DNA of 64,000 nt from Atriophallophorus winterbourni (GCA_013407085.1 JACCGJ010001899.1:174316-238315), one strand, 5' to 3'; numbered from the stretch's first letter, positions 46,345 through 58,966 are shown. Numbers and translations: made by a program. Notes: generated by a model not told the origin, from the sequence alone.

Positions 46345-49300
46345 AGATGCACAATTTTGAATGCCAAAGGGTTCATGTCTGCCAAACGTCCCTGAAATTA
46401 TTCGGTCAAAATTTTCATATCATCCGCGAGCAACACCAATTTGGAAGATTCTTTACGAGAATCCACGTTACATGACCTCACCAATAACAATAAATTGTGT
46501 CATGAAAGGATTATTTGCTGCGCTAGATCGGCAGCTTCCTTTGAATATGTGTAACAAAATTGGAAATTTGAATGTTGTTGGCCTCCGTCGGTCGATGTCG
46601 ACCATGGATGTACATTACATCGCATTGATTTCATGTTTGTGCGGCTTTTTGAATGACAAAACATACCGATTCGGTAGGAACAATCTCTCCTGCAGCGCTT
46701 GAATCGTTATTTAAAACTCTGTTTTATTGCATCAGTTGCACACTGACGGAGTGATCTGCGTTCAGCAGCCAAGAGCTGTATTTGCTCCTCCCCGGTGTGC
46801 AGACTACGAATTACACAATACCTTCCCAGCTTGCGGGTTTAATGTCAAGAGATTTCATTTGTCTTTTGCAAACATCTTTGTAAAGCAAGTGCGGTCTGCT
46901 CAATGGTCGACTTCCTCATTGCGACTCACCATAGAGTAGATCTTTCGGAATACGAACATTTTCAGTTCTATAGACATGACCTATCCACCGCAGGCGGCGC
47001 TGACGTAATAGGGTGAACATGCTCCGTAGATCAGCTTTTGAAAGCACTTGAGCGTTAGTCACTCTGTACATCCACGATATGTTCAATATACGGGGGGTGC
47101 TCCGTTGATGGAAAGCATTCAGCTTGCGTGGGTGGTCCAGGTTTCACTGCCGTATAGTAAAGCATTTAGTACGCACGTGCTGTATACCATCATATTTGTC
47201 TTCACAGTCAGCTTGCGGTTACCACAAACACGAGAGTTCAATCGGGACAAAATGCCAGCTGCCCTGCTAATTTGCTTAGCAATCTTCGTTTCTACCTAGA
47301 GGTAATCCGCAATGGTTAAACTGAGATATGCGAAATCATGCACTGGTTCAAACTGACATTTTGCAATAGTGATAATTAGTGGCGATAGAGTCCCATGACC
47401 AAGGACTTTAGTCTTGCTCATGCTAATTGTTAGACCAAAGTCTTTGCTTGCCGACGAAAAGCCGTCAATTAGCGACTGAGTTCGAGCAGCATTGGGGAGA
47501 CAGCCTATCAGATCAAGCATATTCAAAAGACCCTGCCTGCTGACGTAGTCGAATTTCTTAGTTATATAAATAAAAAAACCGTATAATCGCTTACACTGTT
47601 CCGGACTTTTTATCGAACTTGTCTCCGTTAGAAGCTCATGGCGAAGGTTGATCTTCCCTTGCGTAAGCCACATTGTCTAAATTCTATCAGCGAAAACTTG
47701 CAGCTAGATCTGCAAGACTTAAGCACACAACTTGCCTACAACATTCAGATGGGAAATCCCTCTGTAATTGTTGCAGTCACTCTGTCACCCTTATTCTTCA
47801 ATAGCGTTATAATATTTGTGTCTCGCATCTCTTGTGGGACACCAACCTCCTACCAGCATTGTAAACTCAAATGGAAAAGGGCCTGTTATAATGCTGCTCT
47901 ACTGCATTTAATGAGCTCTGGTTGAAATCCGTCGTCACGAGAGGCCTTCCAATTCGCTGAGCCGTCGATTGCTTTATTGAGCTCATCAAGCTTAGAAGGG
48001 GTATCTAGATATTCAATGGTCGCAAACCTTCGACATTTTCAAGTGCATGCGGTAGAACCGTACTGTCTCTAGAGCAGCAAGAGGAGAAGTGCTTCACTCA
48101 TCTTTCCATCTGTTGAGTTTTGTCGACAACCGGCTCATCAGATAAGGACTTAATGGAGCCGTTTTATGATTGTTTGGGCCAATGGCTCTCTTGATCTCAT
48201 CATACATACAGTGAGAATTTCGTGTATCTACAGCTTTTTGGATATTGAGGCTAACTTCAGTTCAATAGACGTTTGCAAGTCGTCTTACAGTCTGTTGGAC
48301 CTTATTTCCAGCTGAATTTAGAAGACGTAAGTTTTCATATTTTGGCCTATCTTTGAACCTCAATAATGCTGAGCGTTTTACGTACAGCAAATCAGTCATT
48401 TCAGAAGCGTTTGCTTCAAATCAATCGCTTGTTTCAGCTTTCTTCGGACCGAACGTAGAATGTGCGGCTCGCCATATGCAGCTTTTTATCAATTCTAAGT
48501 TTTCTGAAGAAGATTCAATTGGGGCTGTCTTGTTAAACTCGTATGTGATGGCTTCTACGATTCTCGCAGTTAGTTTAGGATCGCACATGCGAGTGACGTC
48601 TATCCTATGCTTAGCAGACAATTTAGTGCGGTGGAATCTCGTGTGCATAAGCTTCTGTTTTGCACTGACCAGTAAATGATGACTGTCGCAGTCTGCTGTT
48701 TGATATGATCTCGTGAGGAGCACGCTTCCTATATCAGTTCGATTAACAAGGATAAGATCAAGCTGATGTCAATGCTTAGAGCGAGAATGATTTCAGGTTA
48801 ATTTATGCTGTGATTTTGTTTGAAGAAAGTGTTACTGACACAAAAATAGAATTGTGTGCATAATTCTGAAAGGATTTACCCATTTTCATTTGTTTCACCT
48901 ACACCGAACCTTCTGAGACTGTTTGGCTTAGACTCGTAATCTGCAACAACTCCGGCATTGAAATCACCCAATACCACTACACAATATTTCTGTGGCACGT
49001 TTTTAAGTACGGCTGAGACGTTATGATAAGAAGCGTTTTTTTCAGCAGGCGTCGCAGAGAGCGTTGGTGCATAAAAGTTGACCAACGTAATGGTACCAGT
49101 AATGCAACTCAGATTTAATTCCAAATCCGTTCGCTCCCGCTGCTGCTCGTTTCTGTTGCTTCTCATATGTCGTTTAGCACGGCATTCCAAACTCCATGCA
49201 CTGTTTGGTAGTCGCGTCTCTTATAGGGCAGCCACGTCGACATTCAGCCTCTTTATCACATTGTTAATCACGGCGGACTTTACAACGCCTCTGATATTCG

Positions 49301-50105
49301 AGCCACCGTAATAAAATCCAGAACTGACTATTGTTGTTTGGTATTTCGATTCGCTAGTGCGGAGAAAATACAGTCTATTTGTCGGTTAATTCGTAATCCC
49401 CAAGCACTCAATACGGATAGCAGACCGTGGCGAGACGGGACCTTGTTAACTGGGGACTGCCAACATTGGAAAGGGCGGTAGCCGCTCAATGAGACCTAGA
49501 AGTATCTCTCAACGTCGGAAGCAGCCCCAGGCGCTCAGCTCTACGCCAATCGAGCCATAGCTTTCAACCGGTATCTGCTGCTTCCGTGTTATTTTCCGTA
49601 GAAGCGGAATAGAGTGTCCTCTCCATTGGCGCGTTGTGGTGTAGGCCAGGGCAGTTTAATATGGAAAACTAGCTGTTGCTCATGCAACAAGTGCTTTCTC
49701 TTCACGACACCACTAAAAACAGAGAAACAGCTAGGCTGATACCTTTGGACAACGATGCCGTCGCAGGAACTGGCAGGACTAAGTTCAATAAATTTCGGAC
49801 TGCCTAGCAAGATTCCGGCTCCGGATTTGTCCTCGAAATTGACACCTTATCCTATTCCATGCATAGATGTAGAAACAAGGCAGTGGAGATTGAGATAAAG
49901 GTTTTCCTCCCCCTAGGTGGGCCGCCCTTATGGATTAGCGAGCTCTACGTGCCCGAAGCATGCTGTTTTGAGGCGTTAGTCAGCCGCCTTTGCCCTTTCT
50001 CCTCTCAGTAGAAGCACTTTCGCCGGGTCACACAGGACAATGCGGGCAGGCCAGAACCTGGACTTGGTTGTCAGAGGCTATATGAGACGCATGCCAATCT
50101 TGGAA
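46345..50105 (-). mobile_element. LINE copy 7, near full length, broken
   Basis: 3' zinc motif and C-terminal region (46.7-47.2 kb), RT (47.3-47.7 kb, with a deletion that removes the FADD box), linker (about 48.0-48.4 kb), endonuclease (48,421-49,320) and 5' region (to about 50.1 kb), all on the minus strand. Its GDFN motif is intact (VVVLGDFNAGVVADYESKPN). Older than copies 5, 6, 8 and 9 by divergence. Confidence 0.9.
48876..49190 (-). pseudogene. LINE 7: endonuclease middle part, 104 codons
   Basis: Reads SCITGTITLVNFYAPTL, PQKYCVVVLGDFNAGVVADY and RRFGVGETNENG. This is the longest continuous endonuclease piece in the window; the flanking parts are frame-shifted. Confidence 0.87.
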
Positions 50106-50229
50106 CCAATAGGGTTAACAAATATATTATGTTACTTCAAAATCCAATTCTAATCGGTTTATTTGTTTGTGAATTACAATGTCATCCAAAAGAAACGGAG
50201 GAATTTAATTTAAATATCTGGTTCCTTAC

Positions 50230-50256
50230 TTGCTATCTCCTTCAACCTTTCAAGTT
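50230..50256 (-). CDS. 27-nt micro-exon, type a (LERLKEIA)
   Basis: TTTGATTTCAG / 27 nt / GTAAGGAACCAG. Differs from 14,060 by one residue (K to E) and the last base. Confidence 0.73.
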
Positions 50257-50317
50257 CTGAAATCAAATATAATTTGCTTCAATAAATCATGGCTCAATTT
50301 GTTATAAATAAGCTATT

Positions 50318-50392
50318 GTCATATTATATTATTATATTATATAATATGATATATTATATTAATATTATATTATATATTTTCATATATATGTA
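50318..50392. repeat. TATTA microsatellite
   Basis: AT-only array at the standard A-block site. Confidence 0.95.
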
Positions 50393-51306
50393 GAAAGGAC
50401 ACAATGTGGAAGAAAAAAACATTATTAATTGTATATTCATTATTTGTCAACGTATTCAGCCCTACTTTAAAGATAGACAATCACCGCGTTTTTCTCGCGA
50501 AACTAACGTTAATAATTTTAGAGGTTGGATAAAATTACGAAACTTCACATGTGTACTAACACTATGAACAATGTCAAGGTTGTAACTCTAAAAAGAATAA
50601 CATAGGTGTTAGGTATGTGGTAGCTTTAAAAACGCTCTGCAATTTGCTGCGTCTTCTAGACATGCCACGACAATTAGTCGAATAATGAAAATAAATACAC
50701 GCAGTTTGTCTTTGATCTGCTCACGTATGAAAACAATTGCTTCACCATATATGTTGTTAAATTCTGTTTACAAACCTACAGTTTAAGCTTGTGGTATGCT
50801 TTCTAATTATAATATGTCCTGATCTGTGTAGACGATTGGGTCCATAATTTGTGATTAAACCGAACAACGTAAATATTATTGGGAAATGCTGTGACATTCT
50901 CCATACATTTTAAGTGATTGTACGATGAACTAAACTTTGTTCTTTTACGTTTCAAGTTCCTTATTCAGACGTCTAACGATGAAAACTCTCGAAAACCTAA
51001 AAAGGTAGCACATTGTGACAATAAAGTGTCTCTTATAGGAATAATTAATCAAACCAATGAATCTGATCATTACTATTGGGGAAACAACTAGAGTCGTTAG
51101 CAAGACATGTAAAGCATGTTGGCAAAAGATACCGTAAATAATTTAACGATCGTGAGTTGTTGGATTAACGAATTTGAACGTTAAACCTACAGACATGGGT
51201 TATAAAATTCGAACTTTTTACGGCTACATGTCTTGTTTGTCAGACCAAATACATATTATGATAAATGGATGTAAAAAAAATTCATTTGTAATCAAAACAG
51301 ACTAAC

Positions 51307-51330
51307 GTTCTAGATACTCCGGTGACGTAT
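51307..51330 (-). CDS. 24-nt micro-exon (TSPEYLE)
   Basis: Same as 34,476-34,499; lies in the 16.83-kb-offset duplication. Confidence 0.65.
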
Positions 51331-51609
51331 CTGATTGATTCAAAAGATTGATAAGAATTAACAGATGTGAAAACGACTAAACGTTTCACCCAATAGCATG
51401 ACAATGGGACACGATATTGCCTGGACAAGCCGAGGTACATGAACAAACCAAGATTACGGCTCAGCGGTAAAGCTGTTTCGTGACATGAACATAAAAACAA
51501 GAATAATGACTGCAAGGAATTCTAACGCAAAGAAAATTATTCACGCGAATTCCTATAAAGTAATAATAAGCAATATTTATCTCGAATGATTTTCAGAGAC
51601 ATTTTAATT

Positions 51610-51834
51610 CTAAAACTCCGTTGTAGTAGCTTCGGTTATGGCCAACATCAAGAACGCAATAAAACACAGAAATACAATCATGTTCAGTGAACATGTTTCA
51701 TTGAAATTTGAGGAGCTTGGTTCGCGAACCAAATGTGTAATGACTTCAGGTCTGATGGTTTCGGAACACAACAACGTACAGACTGTGGTTCTTTGTTCTA
51801 GGTCGTATCTCAGTCTATTCAAAAAAGTAACTTG
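51610..51834 (-). CDS. candidate last exon with hydrophobic tail, intact frame
   Basis: Acceptor TTGCAAAATTCCAG, then QVTFLNRLRYDLEQR, VCTLLCSETI, SSNFNETCSLN, MIVFLCFIAFLMLA, TEATTTEF and TAG. Unlike the 34.8 kb copy, the A run here keeps the frame open from the acceptor. Confidence 0.37.
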   Translation of the reverse strand, partial: QVTFLNRLRYDLEQRTTVCTLLCSETIRPEVITHLVREPSSSNFNETCSLNMIVFLCFIAFLMLAITEATTTEF

Positions 51835-51959
51835 CTGGAATTTTGCAAGTTGGTACAAATTACTTTGAATGTTTGCAAACATTTGTGCATGACGGTTGTA
51901 TTTCAATACGATGGTTTTCAGCTGAACATTTAGATGAACAGATGGGTTGGTATTCTTAC

Positions 51960-52004
51960 CATTTTCATGTCAGAGCAGTTTTTTTGAGATACGTTTTCAT
52001 AAAT
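51960..52004 (-). CDS. candidate 45-nt exon (IYENVSQKNCSDMKM)
   Basis: CATCAAGATTCAAG / 45 nt / GTAAGAATACC; frame 0 open and in register with 51,610-51,834. Confidence 0.45.
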
Positions 52005-53426
52005 CTTGAATCTTGATGAAAGATTCGCTGCGCACGATACTACGTTCAATATATTACAGTTAAACGTTCGCCATGAATGACCTGCCGAGATGTATATTTT
52101 GTCTGATTTGCATTCAATACTAAATTTTCGAGTTTTCAGTGGTTCTACTGGTAAACCAGAAGTTCTCTTCTTCTACTGAAATTACAATTGATGCCCTTAT
52201 TTTCGTGTGCACAGCTATAAGCTCAATATGAAATCATCAAGCTTGTAATGCATAACAATGTTCTTAGCTGATCAACCAACGTTTTGTTCTTTTCATCCAA
52301 CTTTACAGACTTAGCATGCGTAAAAAATTGTTTCATCATTTTGGATCGATGTCGCATCCGCGATCAAAGATTTCTCACAATTTCCGTGATACGTTTTAAG
52401 CAGTTGAGACACGTGACAGAATTTAGCTTACAAGTAACCGCTTTCTCACAGTTAACACATGGTTCGCGAACAGTAGATTATTTTTAACAAGCTTATTTCA
52501 TTCATTTTTACGACAAAATCTAACCGGGATTGTGAGCCAAAGAGTTAAGAAAATCGATACGGCACGGTTTGTTTTCAGTCTACTTTTGATAAGTTGTTTT
52601 ACGAAATACACTACAAACGATTCTACTGAAAACCGTTCTGACACAGCCACAGACAAAAAAAATATCTTTCCGATAATCGTTATTCAGCGTTTGCGGAGCA
52701 AGTATTAGATACGGGTCAAAGCTCTGTACAAGTCAATGTGGAAATATTGACAATGGGTAGTAAACATCATCCTAGTTTTAGTCAGATCGACTGGCTAATA
52801 TTATAGTGGATGGAGCAATCTAGAAAACGGCATTGATGCGAAGGTAAATAGTTGTTATTCAACGCATAAATAGTAGTTGATTTGATATTCGTTTTCTTCG
52901 AAACAGATCAACATTAGCGCCATTTGTTTTTTTTCACAAATGTATGGCGCTGTGATCACTATTATTGTATGGACCTGGATACAAAATAGGTATAAATTTG
53001 AACACATATTCATAATGACTGTAAAATGTATCTGGTCGCTAATGATATTAAAATGTAGGGGCTTAGCAGCGATACTAATTGTGTTTTACTGCGGAACAAC
53101 CTGAATGCATTGCACAAAAAAGCGTTTCAATATGAACTTCAGCTGAATATTACAAATCCTAAAATAATACAGCTTAAATAAATTCACAAATATTCACACT
53201 TGTACTAACATTAATAAAAATGCCAAGATTGTAAAACTGAAGAAAATAACTTAAGTATTTGATTTGTGGTATTTGGTAGTGGAAAACGGCATACAATGTG
53301 CTGCGTCTTCTAGCCATGTTACGCAAATGACAAAAACGGGTTTTAGGGAAGCATTTACTCGAACAATGTAAATAAATACACGCAGTTATTCTGTGATCTG
53401 CTCAAGCGTGTATACAATTGCCTCAC

Positions 53427-53444
53427 AAAATATGTTGCTATCCA
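53427..53444 (-). CDS. candidate 18-nt micro-exon (DSNIF)
   Basis: Same signals as 28,541-28,558. Confidence 0.33.
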
Positions 53445-53567
53445 CTGTTTACAAAATCTACAGTTTAAACTTGTCAGCTGCATTCTGATTATAATATGTG
53501 CTGAGCTGTGTAGACTATTGTGTCCAGAAGCTCTCACATAAAAAATGTGGGATACGCTTATCCTCAC

Positions 53568-53591
53568 ATACAAAGTGTTTTCGAATTAGTT
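53568..53591 (-). CDS. candidate 24-nt micro-exon (LIRKHFV)
   Basis: Same signals as 28,682-28,705. Confidence 0.4.
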
Positions 53592-53970
53592 CTAATAACG
53601 GATATTTTGTATCGTCTTTTTATGTATTTGGACCTTTGAAATCGGAATTCGAACGCGTTGTTATTCGCTGTTGGATTGTTGTGTTTGAAATGCACTAGTT
53701 TCAAATATGGTAAACATGAGCGCATCCATATACTTGTATGTAATATTACAAACACAATTGCCTTTTTAACCATAAATATCGCATTTTCTATCTTGAATCT
53801 TTAACAAAATCTGCCGATTAGTGCGCGTAAAATCGAACGTAAACACTAGCCCACATGTTCATAGCAGCCTTTTTAATGAACGCAAAACTTTACAACTCAG
53901 ATCTTGAACCAAACCGCCTTTTTAGAACTTACGGATGATTAAATGCAAAAAGAAATGCAAACATACTTAC

Positions 53971-53979
53971 CTGGTACAC
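53971..53979 (-). CDS. candidate 9-nt micro-exon (VP)
   Basis: Same signals as 29,086-29,094. Confidence 0.42.
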
Positions 53980-55927
53980 CTTGGACGGATATTAAGTTGA
54001 TTAGAGAAATTAGAATGATGTTATTGTACCAATACCAATTGTTACAGGTTATAATATGATAATCTAATTTCAATCTGATTTAATCTGATAAAAACGAAAT
54101 GCTGTGTCATTACTTAGAGATTTAGCTGATTGTAACATAAGAACTTCGTTCTTTGCAGTAGCAAGTTTTGCCCTCCGAAATAAATTAGTTTATATTAACC
54201 ATGGTGCTGGAGAGTGCATTTCCGAGTATTAAACTGCTCTTTGTTCAAATTGACTATCTCGCGAACTAAACGTATATTATTGTTTCTAATCGTCTAACGT
54301 TCTGCAAGAGTAATTTATATTATTTTTGGCAAAATTTTGCATCATTACTTGAAACTATTATAAACAGACATGCAAACACCTTAACTTGATCATTTTCATC
54401 AACATACGATGGCTTTCTCACATTGCTAATAGGAATTCAGAGAAATTCCCTACATTGCACGAAACATTGTTTTATTTATTTCGGTTTGGATAAAAAAACG
54501 TCGTTCCCCCAGTGAAAGTTGCTCACAAGCATGAACGATTGGGCGAGTGCGGAAGATATTAAATGATGCAACCGTAAATTTCACATAGAATGTTTAAATC
54601 ATTTATACAGATTCAAATAACTTTGACTCCTGAACGATATAAAGGAACAGAACATTTATAGGAAACCGTAGAAATTTATCAGAAACTACCTTATCTAACG
54701 TTTAATTTATCATTCTTATTTTGAAAAGCGTATCTCGATTAAGGCAGAGTGCCGCGCGGGCATATCCTGTACTTGTGCTAAGATACAGCCAAGATTTTAT
54801 GGTCTAGTGGTTCGGATATCCGTACATCATAATTTACGTAAACGTTGTATTGTCCACGAAATCCATATCATCAGCGACCTATCGCATGCGTCGTTATTCG
54901 GATCAAAACGTTTTCTTGGAAAAACCAATGTTTGCAGTCCGCTTCTAAACGACACGTATGCTTCGCACAAACGGTCAAGAGAAAACAAACTGCAATCGAA
55001 TGTGCAAAAAATTTGCCATTTCGGCATTTAGCTCTCATACACGCTCAAAGAGGGGCGTGGATCATACTTTTGAAGAAAAGAACAAATCTGTCTGGATTCG
55101 TGTTGATTAAACACGCGCTTCTCTCCGCTATACAGATTGCGGTGGATATATGAACATTTCTTACACGATCATGTAATATAATAATAACCACATATATAAA
55201 CCCGAAACCAAACTATTCTTCCCACTATGGGTGTAAAAATATATTTTACTTTGAGCTTTTCATATCGTTTTTCAATAATTGGAGGATTCATTTTTATTAT
55301 ACAACACAACGGTTGTATGTGGTATTTATGAAAATATATGTAAAATATAAAAGTATTAAATGAATAGTGAATATTAAAAATGATATTTGTTGTCATGTGT
55401 AAGCCAAACTACGCCATGCCGGAAGATAGCACCATTTGTTGGAGTAGGGTTTTCCAAAGAAATTTAGCATATACGGTAAACAAGTAGGGCTTACATTTAA
55501 TAACAAAAACGTGAGACGTAAATGGATAACGTATATCCCAGTTTCATTTCCATAACACAAACATCAAACATGTGTATCAGTTGATGTCCTTCGGCAGAAT
55601 AATATTGCTTCTTATCCTCATTTTGGTGAATTCACACACACCCAGATGTTGGATTCGTTCGGTCTACAAACCATTATGAAATCCCGTTACTGATTTCGGT
55701 GCTCTGTGATATATTTTATCATTGAAAGCGATATGTTTTCAACTTTAAGTAGCAGATTCCTCTTCTGCATATTTTGTCATATGGTGAACGAATTATTATC
55801 ATACGACAGACAGCTAGCAATCCATTGGCGTGTCAATATATATGTTGTGGCAGTTCTCGTGCTCTCCACGTATTCACTATTCCATACTTCAACTAACTCC
55901 ATATAATATTTTCATTTCATATTAGAT

Positions 55928-58138
55928 ATGATGGACCGTTTTGAACATCAAAGGGTTCATGTCAGGCAAACGTCACTGAAATTATTTGGTCAATATGTTC
56001 ATATCATCCGCTAAGAACACCAATCTGGAAGATTGTTTACGAGAATCCACGTTACATGATCTCACTAATAACAATAAATTGTGTCACGAAAGGATTATTT
56101 GCTGCGCTATATCGGCAGCTTCTATTAAATATGTGTAACAAAAATGGAAATTTGAATGTTGTTGGCCTCCTTCGGTCGATGTCGACCATAGATGTTCTTC
56201 ACATCGCATTAAAATTTCATGTTTTGCAGCTTCTTGAATGACTAAACATACCGATTCGAGAGGAACAATCTCTCCCGCAGCGCTTGCAACGTTATTAAGA
56301 AATCTGTTCTATTGCATCAGTTGCACACTGGCGGAGTGATCTGCTTTCCGCAGCCAAAATCTGTATTCGCTTCTCCCCCGTTTGTAGACGACGATTTACA
56401 CAATACCTCAAAAGTGAGCGGTCAAGAGCAAGTTTTTCCGAGCTTGCGGGTTCGATGTCAAGAGATTTCATATGTCTTTTGCAAACATCTTTGTATCGCA
56501 CGTGCGGTTTGATTAATGGTCGACTTCTTAATTGCAACTCACCGTAGAGCAGATCTTTCGAAATACAACCATTTTCCATTCTATAGACATGACCTATCCA
56601 CCGCTGACGGCGCTGACGTAATAGGGTGAACATGCTCCGTAGACCACCTTTCGATAGCACTTTAGCGTTAGTCACTCTGTCCATCCACGATATGTTCACG
56701 ATACGACGGATGCTTCGTAGATGGAAAGCATTCAGCTTCCGTTCGTGTCTTGCATGGGTGGTCCAGGTTTCACTGCCGTTTAGTAAATCAGTTAGTTCTT
56801 ACGCGCTGTATACTATCATCTTTGTTTTTACAGTCATCTTCCGGTTACCACAAACACGAGAGTTCAATCGGGGCAAAATGACAGCTGCTCTGCAAATCTG
56901 CTTATCAATCTTCGTTTCTAGCGAGAGGTAATCCGCAATGGGTAAACTAAGATATGTGAAATGATGTAGTAGTTCAAACTGACAGTTTTCAACAGTGATG
57001 CTTGGTGGCGATACAGTCCCTTCACCAAGGACTTTAGTCTTGCTCATGCTAATTGTTAGACCAAAGTCTTTGCATGCGGACGAAATGACGTCTATTAGCA
57101 AATGTAGGTTCTCTTGGGAGTGAGCAATAAAGGCTGTATTGTCGGCAAAATACAGGTCACGGATTATCACATCCCGTACATTGGTTTGTGTTTTCAAACG
57201 GTTTAGGTTGAAAAGCTCACCTTCACTTCGCGTGCGTTTGTAAGTGCCTTCTGTTTTCGTCCTAAAAGCGTGTTTCAGAAGCAGAGCAAAAAAATGTTGA
57301 AAAGCGTGGAAGCAAGTACACACCCTTGTTTGACGCTGAGGCGAATTTCGGATGCTTGTGAACTTCAACTGTTGAAATGGACTGAGCCTTTAATGCTTGT
57401 GTGGAACGAAATAACGATTCTGAGCAGCCTTGGGGGCAGCCTATCAAATCAAGCATTTTCGAAATACCCTGCCTGCTGACGTCGTCGAAAGCCTCATTTA
57501 TAACAAAACACCGTATAATGACATACGCTAATTCGGACACGTTTCTCGAACATGTCTCAGGGAGAAGATCATGGCAACGGTTGATCTTCCCTTGCGTAAG
57601 CCAAATTGACTAAATTCTATCAGATTGAACGTGCAGCCAGATCTGTAGGACTTTAGCAAAGAATTTGCCTGCAACATTCAGAAGAGTGATCCCTCTGTAA
57701 TGGTTGCAGTCGCCTCTGTCAAGCTCATTCTTAAATAGCGTTATAATATTTGTGTCTCACATATCTTGTGGGACACCCACCTCCTGCCAGCATTGCAAAA
57801 TCAAATGGTGAAGAGCCTATAATAATGCTGCTCTACTGCATTCGATGAGCTCAAGTATAATTCCGTCGTCACCAGGGAGCTTCCCATTCGCTAAGAAGTC
57901 GATTGCCTCATTGAGCTTGCGATCTCCACCTACCTGAAGCATGCTGGCTTTGAGGCTTCAGTCAGCCGACTTCGTCCTTTCTCCTGTCAGTAGAAGAGGT
58001 TCCGCCGGGTCACACAGGATAAAGCGGGCACGCCAGAAGCTGGACTTGGTTGTCAGAGGCTATATGAGACGCGAACCGTTGAATGATTTTTAAATTTGGG
58101 AGCCTATCCCCAAAACCGCCCCGGCCGTGACAACGTTG
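55928..58138 (-). mobile_element. LINE copy 8, internally deleted
   Basis: Duplicate of copy 5. C-terminal frame 56,295-56,699 and RT frame 56,799-57,368 with FADNTAF; same RT-to-5' junction near 57,915. Single-base differences from copy 5 break the fused 174-codon frame. Confidence 0.9.
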
Positions 58139-58265
58139 GAACCAATAGGGTTACCAAACATATTATGTAACTTCAACATCCTATTCTAATCGGTTTATTT
58201 GTTTGCGAAATACAATGTCATCACAAAGAAAGGGAAGAATTTATTTTGAAAATCTGGTTCCTTAC

Positions 58266-58292
58266 TCAATATCGTCGATAACAATTCAAGTT
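58266..58292 (-). CDS. 27-nt micro-exon, type a (LELLSTIL)
   Basis: GTTTGATTTTAG / 27 nt / GTAAGGAACCAG; differs from 33,376 at one base (P to L). Confidence 0.73.
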   Translation of the reverse strand, partial: NLNCYRRY

Positions 58293-58350
58293 CTAAAATC
58301 AAACATAATTTGCTCCAATAAATCATGGCTTTATATGTTATAAATAAGGT

Positions 58351-58448
58351 ATTTTTATATAATATTAATAAATTATATATTATAATATATTATATTATAT
58401 TATTATTATATTATTATATATTTATATTATATTTTATTATATATATAA
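58351..58448. repeat. TATTA microsatellite
   Basis: AT-only array at the standard A-block site. Confidence 0.95.
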
Positions 58449-58801
58449 TGAAAGGAAACAATGTGGACGAAAAAACAGATTATTTATTGTATATTTATTA
58501 TTTGTTAACGTATTCAGCCCTCCTTCAAACGCAGACAATCCAAGTGTTTTTCTCGCAAAACTAACGTTACTAATTTTACAGGTTGGAGAAAATCACGAAA
58601 GATCACATGTATACTAACATCAAGAACAATGTCAAGGTTGTACAAGTGAAAAGAATAACATAAGTATTAGGTTTGTGTAGCTTTAAAAACGTCCTCAATT
58701 TGCTGCGTCTTCTAGACATGTTACGACATTCAGTCGAATAATGTAAATAAATACACGCAGTTATTCTGTGATCTGCTCAAGCGTGTATACAATTGCCTCA
58801 C

Positions 58802-58819
58802 AAAATATGTTGCTATCCA
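58802..58819 (-). CDS. candidate 18-nt micro-exon (DSNIF)
   Basis: Same signals as 28,541-28,558. Confidence 0.33.
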
Positions 58820-58942
58820 CTGTTTACAAAATCTACAGTTTAAACTTGTCAGCTGCATTCTGATTATAATATGTGCTGAGCTGTGTAGACTATTGTGTCC
58901 AGAAGCTCTCACATAAAAAATGTGGGATACGCTTATCCTCAC

Positions 58943-58966
58943 ATACAAAGTGTTTTCGAATTAGTT
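58943..58966 (-). CDS. candidate 24-nt micro-exon (LIRKHFV)
   Basis: Same signals as 28,682-28,705. Confidence 0.4.

Larger units (their letters stand above)
53000..58460. repeat. segmental duplication, second copy of 28,115-33,570
   Basis: Constant offset of about 24.89 kb, with only scattered differences (for example an indel before the T run at 53.62 kb). Confidence 0.9.
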
